A stretch of DNA of 5,241 nucleotides, taken from assembly GCA_001940655.1 (NCBI GenBank), contig MBAA01000196.1, positions 1-5,241 on the forward strand, read 5' to 3'. The position numbers were made by a program, and so were the translations under genes. The stretch's first letter is position 1, and each line of letters begins with the position of its first letter. This stretch comes from Promethearchaeota archaeon CR_4 (GTDB lineage: Archaea > Asgardarchaeota > Lokiarchaeia > Sigyniarchaeales > CR-4). The notes beneath the pieces are model-generated. The model was not told the DNA's origin, searched no databases, and worked only from the letters and a program-made list of their open reading frames with translations. Shown here in pieces: positions 1-4,306 of the stretch.

Positions 1-37
1 CGGGCCTTGTCCTGCCCGGTGATCATATCGAAAAGCG

Positions 38-45
38 TTATAAAT
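38..45 (+). promoter_or_regulatory. TATA-like box, weak
   Basis: TTATAAAT is preceded by the purine-rich CGAAAAG (29-35), resembling an archaeal BRE plus TATA box on the plus strand. Transcription would begin near 65-72, giving the first gene a leader of about 190 bases. The box is AT-rich in an AT-rich region and may be chance, and a second candidate at 198-205 is closer to the gene. Confidence 0.22.
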
Positions 46-82
46 GCGGAAAATGGAGATCAGGTTCTAAATTGACATTACC

Positions 83-103
83 ATTTTCTTACACATTTTT
101 TTC
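83..103 (+). terminator. T-rich tract, possible archaeal terminator
   Basis: A T-rich stretch ending in seven consecutive T (96-102) lies about 20 bases after the possible stop codon at 73-75. Archaeal RNA polymerase commonly terminates at T tracts without a hairpin. The call depends on there being a plus-strand gene ending at 75, which is uncertain. Confidence 0.25.
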
Positions 104-124
104 CAGACCCATTGGTATCTACTA

Positions 125-159
125 AGATTCAGGACGAAGGAATCCATTACTTTGAATCT
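125..159 (+). repeat. 7-bp inverted repeat in the leader region
   Basis: AGATTCA (125-131) and TGAATCT (153-159) are perfect inverted copies, and two G-U pairs could extend the stem inward in RNA. The enclosed segment can form a small GGA/TCC helix. It could be a leader RNA structure or an operator upstream of the first gene, or chance; there is no comparative support. Confidence 0.2.
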
Positions 160-193
160 GCAAAATGAAATTCGACAATCCTTAAAAAGAGGA

Positions 194-212
194 GAAATTT
201 AAAATGAATTAG
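194..212 (+). promoter_or_regulatory. Likely TATA box of the first gene, overlapping a start-stop mini-ORF
   Basis: GAAATTTAAAAT (194-205) reads as a BRE-like GAAA followed by the TATA-like TTTAAAAT. A start site about 25 bases downstream (near 225-232) would give a leader of roughly 35 bases that still contains the SD before ATG 264. The same bases can be read as GAGGAG (189-194), a 9-base spacer, and a two-codon ORF ATG AAT TAG (204-212), in frame with the gene downstream. The promoter reading is simpler, because the mini-ORF would then lie upstream of the transcript. Confidence 0.35.
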
Positions 213-251
213 TACCTTGTTACAATTAGCAGAGTAATGCTGAAGTTGCAA

Positions 252-256
252 GAGGT
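252..256 (+). promoter_or_regulatory. Shine-Dalgarno site deciding the 264 start
   Basis: GAGGT lies 7 bases before ATG 264. It favours this codon over the in-frame ATG at 237, whose upstream sequence (AATTAGCAGAGTA) has no comparable match. Confidence 0.5.
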
Positions 257-263
257 ATCCTTG

Positions 264-569
264 ATGCCAGAGAAGCTTGATCTGAAAGAATCTGTTAAGA
301 AAGCCATTACATTACTGGTTCAAAAACAAATCTCTCGCACCATTATCCTGTCTTCTTATAAGATCAATACTGTCCTTAAGACAAACTACGGAATAAACGT
401 CCGGGTGGACAAAGTAGGACGAATCCTTTCCCAAGTGGCGAAACGGAATAATTTACCGCGACTTCCGACTAATATCCCGAAATATAAATTGGACCTCGAC
501 AAGACCAGCCGTCTCGAATTCGCCGATGATAATCCTATGGATCTGCTTTCTCTGGAGTCGCCAGGATAA
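264..569 (+). CDS. Small winged-helix-like protein of unknown function (101 aa)
   Basis: I do not recognise a named family. The protein is basic in its first 75 residues and reads as a compact helical domain: helix about 7-23, a second helix about 30-41 (SSYKINTVLKTNYG), a short strand (INVRV, 44-48), then helix 49-62 (DKVGRILSQVAKRNNL), a layout like a helix-turn-helix or winged helix. The tail (86-101) is acidic and probably disordered. No cysteine cluster, signal peptide or membrane segment is present. I chose ATG 264 because GAGGT (252-256) sits 7 bases before it; the upstream in-frame ATG at 237 would add nine residues but has no SD. The TPR-like gene starts 9 bases after its stop, so the two are probably co-transcribed. 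A DNA- or RNA-binding role is inferred only from the predicted helices and charge. Confidence 0.72.
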   Translation: MPEKLDLKESVKKAITLLVQKQISRTIILSSYKINTVLKTNYGINVRVDKVGRILSQVAKRNNLPRLPTNIPKYKLDLDKTSRLEFADDNPMDLLSLESPG

Positions 570-578
570 AGTTGCCAA

Positions 579-1184
579 GTGACACACATTTCTACAGGAG
601 TCTGGGTTATTTCCGACAAGAAATTCAAGTACTTTTTTTCTACTGCAGTAGAGGAGTACGAGCGGGCATTCCAGTCTAAGAAATTCGACGAAGCCAAACG
701 AAAAAAACACGCCGAGCAAGCGATTGAACAATTCCGAACAGCGTTAACACATATTCCTTCTGAGCTTAAACGCCGGGAGAAAAAAGACCAACAAGAGCTC
801 ATCCACGAATACCTCTCGACCCTCCACCTGCTCCTCGCTGAGATGAACTTCCTCGCCGGCGCAACGCTCGAAGCTACCACCCACTATCGAGATGCTTTAG
901 ATTGTAATACCCGCGCCACACGCAACAAAACCCAAATCAAGCGGCAAGTGCTCGCCCAAGAACGGCTTGCCGTGATAAGTGCTCGCATTGGGAAATTCGA
1001 CACGGCATTCGTCAACATCGAATGGGCGTTAGACTCGATGAAGAAAGTCGACCTGAAGGACCAGATCGAGGGGCTCCAGGACGCTATCGCCATTTTTTCT
1101 AAGATCGGGGACCAGAAGCGCGTAGAGAAATTGAAACGACAGTTGGGAAAAATCCAGAGCACGCCCGTTGCCAGTAAAAACTAA
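579..1184 (+). CDS. TPR-like alpha-helical protein of unknown function (about 201 aa)
   Basis: Almost the whole chain after residue 14 is predicted helix, arranged as antiparallel pairs typical of tetratricopeptide-like scaffolds. Counting from GTG 579: a pair at about 23-58 (AVEEYERAF, then AIEQFRTALTHIP), a pair at about 76-109 (LLLAEMNFLAGA, then ATTHYRDALD), one at about 125-152 (RLAVISARIGKFDTAFVNIEWAL) and a last one at about 163-191. Small residues at helix contacts, such as the AGA and ISARIGKFDTA segments, suit TPR packing. There is no membrane segment or catalytic motif, so a protein-binding adaptor is the likely role. The first helix pair also resembles a MIT-type helical bundle, but I cannot separate the two by eye. 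The start is uncertain: GTG 579 has only a distant AGGA (563-566, 12-base spacer), whereas AGGAG (596-600) stands 8 bases before an in-frame ATT at 609. It is the second gene of a pair, and its stop lies 6 bases from the convergent DUF1152 stop. Confidence 0.75.
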   Translation: MTHISTGVWVISDKKFKYFFSTAVEEYERAFQSKKFDEAKRKKHAEQAIEQFRTALTHIPSELKRREKKDQQELIHEYLSTLHLLLAEMNFLAGATLEATTHYRDALDCNTRATRNKTQIKRQVLAQERLAVISARIGKFDTAFVNIEWALDSMKKVDLKDQIEGLQDAIAIFSKIGDQKRVEKLKRQLGKIQSTPVASKN

Positions 1185-1208
1185 AGCTCGTTACGGATTA
1201 TATTCCGT
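1175..1208 (-). terminator. Small hairpin plus T run at the DUF1152 3' end
   Basis: On the minus strand ACGGA and TCCGT (1208-1204 and 1197-1193) form a 5-bp stem with a 6-base loop over the last codons and the stop, followed by TTTTT at 1179-1175. This may end the DUF1152 transcript inside the tail of the convergent gene. The stem is short and the T run modest. No equivalent T tract is evident just after the TPR-like gene on the plus strand. Confidence 0.28.
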
Positions 1209-2120
1209 GCCGATGCCAAACTTAGTCCGGATGCGCCGGTCTACCTCCGTAATGCTCTCCGCATCGCGAATCTCGTAGGCGATGGGGCAGAGGGGGAAAA
1301 TTTTTCGAGCATCGAACAAAAACGTGATGGTCAGAAGTAAATTGATATCCACACGCCGGTGACCATTACGGATCCTCGTTTGTCCTATTTCCCCGGCGAG
1401 AGCCCGTAATGGTTGGCGAGAAGCCTCCGTGACGTGTTTGTCATCGTTCAGTACTTCCTTCAGGAGAGCAAAGGCTGCCGGTCCGTGCCCGATCGCCCCA
1501 AGATAACCCTCTCGAGCGATGGTGGAGAATCGTAGCAGTAACTCCGGTTGGGTTAATTCCCCGTCCGCGTTCATGCCGAAGATCCCGATGATCGCCCGGT
1601 ATTTCGGGTCAATCTGAGCTATTCCGGAAAGCATAGTGGCGTCCGCGAGGGGACTTTCCAGGCCGGGTTCCTGCCCCGTGGCAATGACATCCCCACCAAC
1701 GTCAAGGCCTACTACCCCCGTGATGTCAAAGCGGGTACAATAGGCGTTAATTGCAACCCTGACACCCGAGGGCCCGCCGTTGATATCCACGAAAAAGACT
1801 TTTTCCCCCTTCAGGCGTGAGGAGAGGAGGGCTCCTTGAAAGCAAAATTTCTCGAGGCACGTATTCGCATTACCAATGGCACCATACTCTCCGATTAATT
1901 CAACGTGTTCCAGATCTGTCACGCGCCGGGGAACGGACTTCGGATCGACCACATCCCGCTCCCAGGTCAGGGACCCGAGATGCACTTCGAAACCGATCTG
2001 TTCGAGATTCCACTTGAGTGGGAGGCACCCGTAAATGTCGCCCCCACCGCCAATTCCGATGAGCAACCAGCGATCTCGATTTCTGGATCGGCTCTTGTAA
2101 AACGGGTTGAAAATTTCCAC
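1191..2120 (-). CDS. DUF1152 family protein (309 aa)
   Basis: This is a full-length member of DUF1152, a family found mainly in archaea whose biochemical role is not established as far as I know. Recognisable parts are the glycine loop GIGGGGDI (residues 22-29), FFVDINGGPSGVRVAIN (109-125), the conserved GLDVGGDVIATGQEPGLESP segment (138-157) followed by LADA (158-161), and GMNADGEL (182-189). Glycine-rich loops after strands, with acidic residues (D28, D140, D144), suggest a Rossmann-like fold binding a nucleotide or phosphate ligand; that is inference. No signal peptide or membrane helix is seen, so it is probably cytosolic. The start is GTG at 2120-2118: the frame is closed by a stop at 2141-2139 and no other usual start codon lies between. 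There is no SD, and an AT-rich box lies about 20-30 bases upstream, which suits a leaderless transcript. It is a single-gene unit convergent with the TPR-like gene, and it is more GC-rich than the genes to its right. Confidence 0.9.
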   Translation of the reverse strand: MEIFNPFYKSRSRNRDRWLLIGIGGGGDIYGCLPLKWNLEQIGFEVHLGSLTWERDVVDPKSVPRRVTDLEHVELIGEYGAIGNANTCLEKFCFQGALLSSRLKGEKVFFVDINGGPSGVRVAINAYCTRFDITGVVGLDVGGDVIATGQEPGLESPLADATMLSGIAQIDPKYRAIIGIFGMNADGELTQPELLLRFSTIAREGYLGAIGHGPAAFALLKEVLNDDKHVTEASRQPLRALAGEIGQTRIRNGHRRVDINLLLTITFLFDARKIFPLCPIAYEIRDAESITEVDRRIRTKFGIGTEYNP

Positions 2121-2137
2121 AGGATAGAGATCCGTAC

Positions 2138-2160
2138 TTTATTCAAATTTTTTTCCTTTT
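2138..2160 (-). promoter_or_regulatory. Putative promoter of the DUF1152 gene
   Basis: Reading the minus strand, AAAAGGAAA is followed by AAAATTTGAATAAAG, a purine-rich BRE-like element and an AT-rich TATA-like box. Its centre is roughly 25 bases before GTG 2120, which is the archaeal TATA distance for a transcript starting at or close to the start codon. The missing SD agrees with leaderless translation. The exact box is ambiguous because of the A/T runs. Confidence 0.4.
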
Positions 2161-2204
2161 GCGATTAGATTTGCGCGTTTAGGGGTAATGAAATCAGATA
2201 TCTT

Positions 2205-2303
2205 ATGGAACTTCCCGAGATTAACAATAGAATGCATTTCCGCGTGTATGAGTTATGCAAGCGCTACTTTGAGAGCAGTAAAGGTGTACCCATTGAATTT
2301 TGA
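2205..2303 (+). CDS. Possible 32-codon small ORF or gene remnant
   Basis: ATG 2205 to TGA 2301-2303 encodes a charged peptide whose central part, RVYELCKRYFESSKGVPIEF, looks like an amphipathic helix followed by a turn, more protein-like than random spacer. There is no SD. Losing one T from the TTTT at 2298-2301 would extend it by EQECD to the next stop at 2317-2319. A second frame, ATG 2188 to TGA 2317-2319 (43 codons), overlaps it and has AGGGGT (2181-2186) just one base before its ATG, too close for a normal SD. At most one of these is real. It could be a small protein, a decayed fragment or chance. I do not recognise the peptide. Confidence 0.22.
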   Translation: MELPEINNRMHFRVYELCKRYFESSKGVPIEF

Positions 2304-2450
2304 GCAGGAATGTGATTGAGATATATTTTTGGCGAACAAAAATTTTCCATTAGACGCGATTCTAGTTAATTAATCGCACTCTAACTCTTTTTTCCGAGAG
2401 AATTACCCCTGAGTTATTAGATTCTTATTTTTAGGGATGAGCGATTATAC

Positions 2451-2480
2451 ATTTCACTTCGAGTATTTACTCGGCGAAAT
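2451..2480 (+). repeat. Palindrome CGAGTATTTACTCG with outer matching arms
   Basis: CGAGTA (2460-2465), TT, TACTCG (2468-2473) is a perfect 14-base palindrome of the form 6-2-6. Outside it ATTTC (2451-2455) and GAAAT (2476-2480) are also inverted copies, separated from the core by unmatched bases (ACTT on the left, GC on the right). It lies about 30-50 bases upstream of the proposed TATA box of the zinc-ribbon operon, so it may bind a dimeric regulator. It could also fold in RNA as a bulged hairpin. Confidence 0.45.
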
Positions 2481-2493
2481 TTTTAGAAAAGGG

Positions 2494-2519
2494 AAAATGT
2501 TTCATTTTGGAAACATTTT
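2494..2519 (+). promoter_or_regulatory. Perfect 10-bp inverted repeat overlapping the BRE/TATA, candidate operator
   Basis: AAAATGTTTC (2494-2503) and GAAACATTTT (2510-2519) are perfect inverted copies separated by 6 bases. The right arm covers the proposed BRE (GGAAAC, 2509-2514) and runs into the TATA box, so a protein bound here would block or guide TBP/TFB. Centre-to-centre spacing of the arms is 16 bases. It is the longest perfect inverted repeat I found in the window. Confidence 0.5.
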
Positions 2520-2525
2520 TATATT
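2509..2525 (+). promoter_or_regulatory. Promoter of the zinc-ribbon/SPFH operon (BRE + TATA)
   Basis: GGAAAC (2509-2514) followed by TTTATATT (2518-2525) is a good match to an archaeal BRE and TATA box. Transcription would start near 2545-2552, giving a leader of about 45 bases that contains the strong SD before ATG 2594. Inverted repeats lie on both sides of the box, which suggests regulated transcription. Confidence 0.5.
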
Positions 2526-2536
2526 TCATTTGAAAT
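2523..2536 (+). repeat. Palindrome ATTTCATTTGAAAT just after the TATA box
   Basis: ATTTCA (2523-2528), TT, TGAAAT (2531-2536) is a perfect 14-base palindrome with the same 6-2-6 layout and the same TT centre as the one at 2460-2473, although the arms differ. It lies between the TATA box and the expected transcription start, a usual place for an archaeal repressor site. Confidence 0.42.
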
Positions 2537-2579
2537 GTAGTTAGTACAGTCTGGAGTTTAATTCGAGTAAAAAAAAATT

Positions 2580-2586
2580 AGGAGGA
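2580..2586 (+). promoter_or_regulatory. Strong Shine-Dalgarno site
   Basis: AGGAGGA lies 7 bases before ATG 2594, preceded by a run of A. It fixes the start of the zinc-ribbon gene. Confidence 0.8.
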
Positions 2587-2593
2587 CTTTCTA

Positions 2594-2911
2594 ATGCCTT
2601 GGTGTACGTATTGTGGTCGTTTTGTTACCGCGGAACAAGCACAACGCAACAATTTTTACTGCCATCGATGTGCAAAACGAGGTATTCCAAAGCCACGAGG
2701 TAGGTTCTATGTGGGAATTTTCATGTTGCTTGTGTGGGGATTTATTGGATTGTTGATCTTGAGCGTAGGAATTTACAACATTTATTCGCCTTTTTTTGGT
2801 TTAACAATTTTGATTACTTATGGTGTAATTGTCTGTGCGATATGCTATGATCCAATAGTACAAAGGATGAATTCAAGTAAAGAACGAGATTCCCAAAGAG
2901 GTGTGGGTTAA
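2594..2911 (+). CDS. Zinc-ribbon protein with two membrane helices (105 aa)
   Basis: The N-terminus carries a four-cysteine zinc ribbon: C4-x2-C7 (WCTYCGRF) and C23-x2-C26 (FYCHRCAKRG), a 15-residue spacing typical of short treble-clef or rubredoxin-type knuckles. A basic linker (residues 28-37, KRGIPKPRGR) leads to two hydrophobic helices at about 39-61 and 66-85, joined by a very short loop (YNIYSP), so this is a membrane hairpin. The polar tail (90-105) is also positively charged. By the positive-inside rule both ends, including the zinc ribbon, face the cytoplasm. The specific family is not recognised; small proteins of this plan are common in archaea, often as membrane docking partners. 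It is the first gene of the operon and its stop is 2 bases before the proposed CTG start of the winged-helix gene. In bacteria the SPFH protein YdjI works with YdjG, a zinc-ribbon membrane protein; a similar anchoring role here is inference. Confidence 0.85.
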   Translation: MPWCTYCGRFVTAEQAQRNNFYCHRCAKRGIPKPRGRFYVGIFMLLVWGFIGLLILSVGIYNIYSPFFGLTILITYGVIVCAICYDPIVQRMNSSKERDSQRGVG

Positions 2912-2916
2912 CTCTG
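2898..2916 (+). promoter_or_regulatory. Shine-Dalgarno site and CTG start of the winged-helix gene
   Basis: GAGGTG (2898-2903), inside the last codons of the zinc-ribbon gene, is followed by a 10-base spacer and CTG (2914-2916) in frame with the winged-helix protein. No ATG, GTG or TTG lies in that frame between the upstream stop (2878-2880) and 3013, and the sequence before ATG 3013 (CTCCTGCAAGT) has no SD. Translation may also be coupled to the preceding gene, whose TAA ends at 2911. Confidence 0.5.
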
Positions 2917-4290
2917 CCAAATAAACCTTCTCCGCGAGAGCTTCCCAAGAGTCTCCAAAGTATTATACAAGTTCTGGGATACCTGGTTGGAGTACGAGAA
3001 ACTCCTGCAAGTATGCGCGAGATCAGTGAATCTATGGGAATTTCTATGCGTATTACGAAGAACGTCCTCCTCCAACTCGAAAATTTGAAGCAAGTGGAGC
3101 GATTCACGTTGAAAAATCAAGTTCTCCCCCGATGGAAAGTCTCAAATTTGGGATTACGAGTATATGAAGAGGCGAGTGGGGGAAGCGCAAGCGTGCAACC
3201 AGTCGAAATTCTCCCCAAGAACCTGCTTGATGGTATTGAAATTCCTCAGGAATTTTCGAAGTTAAGCGCGGGAATTGCCCCTCTTCATCAGAAAATCCTC
3301 AAACAGATAGATGGATTAATGATCGATTTGAGCAAGGAGCTTGGGATAATTTTGAATATGAAGGACCCACGTTTGGAAGAAAATATTGGGGACATCATAA
3401 AACAAATAAAATCTGGTCACCAATTAGTCGGGAATTTACCTCCCAATCCCCTGAGTCAGTATGTGCTAAAGAGATACGGGGAAAAAGCCCCCAAAATCTC
3501 TAAAGTGGAAGAAACCAAAGTTTACGCAGAAATTTTTTTCTTCAATTCGCTAATTGTCAATCAAATTTCCCTCATATCGGCGATCAATGCTAAATTTGGT
3601 CAGGGGTTAGTGTCCAGAGAGGATATCTGGATCGATGTACAACTTCATACATTGCAGGTGGAAACACGCCAATTGATCCACTTTATCCGTTTACGCTCAA
3701 CTGTTTCTGTTAGTTCCCACAATCTCTCAGAAGCGAACCTAGATTCCCTAATTGCAAATGATCTGACTCCAACGATATTCGCCCAAATTCTCCAGAATCC
3801 GATAGATAAACAACATCTAGAAGAGCTTCGAACTCTTGTATTAAATACACTTCAGATCTCGATAAATGGAGAGGATTCCCATTTCCTAGGGCCGAAACCA
3901 GACTTTATTCCCCTCCTGACACTCTATCAACAGCTTCAAAATACTCGTCCCGACCTGCAATTTACCATTGAGCAGTTGGAAACCATCGTGCAATCGATTT
4001 CAAATAACTACATTCCGGGCATCAGGACTTTTAAAGGAAACGATGGAACGCAGTTGAAAGTAATCCAATTGACCAGTCGGGACCTCCTGGTTGATGAAAA
4101 GGAAGTAGTATCGATTGCGCTCCAATTACAAAAATTTACGTTAGCAGATATTACCATGAAAATGAATTGGCCTGAAAGTAAAATCATTGAAATTTTGCAG
4201 AAACTCACCAAGAGAGGGATATTACGATATTCTTCTTCATACCTTCACGGGGAAATGTGGTATTTAGTTAGTTCCCGCGAACCAACATAG
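2914..4290 (+). CDS. Large multi-winged-helix protein, probable CTG start (458 aa)
   Basis: The first ATG is at 3013 (425 aa), but the frame stays open upstream to 2881, and the added residues supply the missing first helix of a winged helix (KSLQSIIQVLGYLVGV, 12-27). The rest of that domain follows: MREISESMGISMRITKNVLL (34-53), then the wing to about residue 85. CTG 2914 fits as start, with GAGGTG (2898-2903) 10 bases before it, 2 bases after the previous stop. Numbering is from CTG. The middle (about 110-325) is mostly helical without catalytic motifs. A second winged-helix-like unit spans about 331-388 and a clear third about 395-453 (FTLADITMKMNWPESKIIEI, then LTKRGILRY and a hairpin). 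There is no membrane segment or cysteine cluster. It may be a transcription regulator or, given the tandem C-terminal winged helices and an SPFH neighbour, an ESCRT-II-like adaptor; the sequence alone does not decide. The stop is TAG, 16 bases before the SPFH gene. Confidence 0.72.
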   Translation: MPNKPSPRELPKSLQSIIQVLGYLVGVRETPASMREISESMGISMRITKNVLLQLENLKQVERFTLKNQVLPRWKVSNLGLRVYEEASGGSASVQPVEILPKNLLDGIEIPQEFSKLSAGIAPLHQKILKQIDGLMIDLSKELGIILNMKDPRLEENIGDIIKQIKSGHQLVGNLPPNPLSQYVLKRYGEKAPKISKVEETKVYAEIFFFNSLIVNQISLISAINAKFGQGLVSREDIWIDVQLHTLQVETRQLIHFIRLRSTVSVSSHNLSEANLDSLIANDLTPTIFAQILQNPIDKQHLEELRTLVLNTLQISINGEDSHFLGPKPDFIPLLTLYQQLQNTRPDLQFTIEQLETIVQSISNNYIPGIRTFKGNDGTQLKVIQLTSRDLLVDEKEVVSIALQLQKFTLADITMKMNWPESKIIEILQKLTKRGILRYSSSYLHGEMWYLVSSREPT

Positions 4291-4306
4291 GAGTGGATAC
4301 TCGAGA

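Larger units (their letters stand above)
1..125. other. Edge of an unidentified neighbouring gene (strand unresolved)
   Basis: The first 30 or so bases are GC-rich and the rest is AT-rich, so a gene boundary probably lies here, but its identity cannot be read. Three readings compete. Plus frame 1 is open for 24 codons and stops at TGA 73-75, a possible C-terminus of an upstream gene with a T-rich tract shortly after it. Plus frame 3 is open for 40 codons to TAA 123-125. On the minus strand an ATG at 26-24 opens a frame that begins MITGQDKA and leaves the window; this matches the composition boundary best but has no SD. A small GC hairpin, CGGGC (1-5) with GCCCG (14-18), lies in the GC-rich part. 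None of the readings is strong enough to name a product. Confidence 0.3.
2121..2593. other. 473-base divergent intergenic region
   Basis: This AT-rich spacer separates the minus-strand DUF1152 gene from the plus-strand zinc-ribbon operon and should carry both promoters. Its left part (about 2188-2319) is less AT-rich and contains two overlapping doubtful tiny ORFs. Its right part holds several inverted repeats: GCGATT/AATCGC (2356-2361 and 2372-2377, 10-base loop), TAACTC/GAGTTA (2382-2387 and 2411-2416), and the better ones listed separately at 2451-2536. The hexamer GCGATT occurs three times in direct orientation (2161, 2356, 2441). I see no tRNA, rRNA, CRISPR or insertion-sequence hallmark. 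Confidence 0.7.

Noticed and set aside
1..19. GC hairpin at the left edge as the 3' end of a tRNA or rRNA
   Set aside because: No T-loop motif, acceptor pairing or CCA-like end can be recognised, and the flank is cut off.
204..569. Pyrrolysine read-through of TAG 210-212 producing a longer first protein
   Set aside because: TAG serves as the ordinary stop of two other genes in this window (4288-4290 and 5195-5197), and a separate SD and ATG exist at 252-266, so recoding is not needed.
386..880. Long minus-strand open frame opposite the first two genes
   Set aside because: It runs antisense across two plus-strand genes and the gap between them, is rich in Ser/Arg/Cys as reverse-complement shadows are, and shows no domain or ribosome site.
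884..1162. Minus-strand open frame opposite the TPR-like gene
   Set aside because: Antisense shadow; composition (many S, R, W, F) mirrors the helical sense-strand protein.
1817..2168. Plus-strand open frames opposite the DUF1152 N-terminus
   Set aside because: They lie over the conserved GIGGGGDI coding region of a confident minus-strand gene and have no recognisable domain.
2161..2446. Three GCGATT direct repeats as a CRISPR array or replication-origin repeats
   Set aside because: The repeats are only 6 bases, irregularly spaced (195 and 85 bases) and without conserved flanks; no Cdc6/Orc gene is nearby.
2814..3120. Two minus-strand open frames across the zinc-ribbon / winged-helix junction
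   Set aside because: Both are antisense to supported genes and carry no motif or SD.
4008..4211. Minus-strand open frame inside the winged-helix gene
   Set aside because: Short antisense shadow inside the C-terminal winged-helix coding region.
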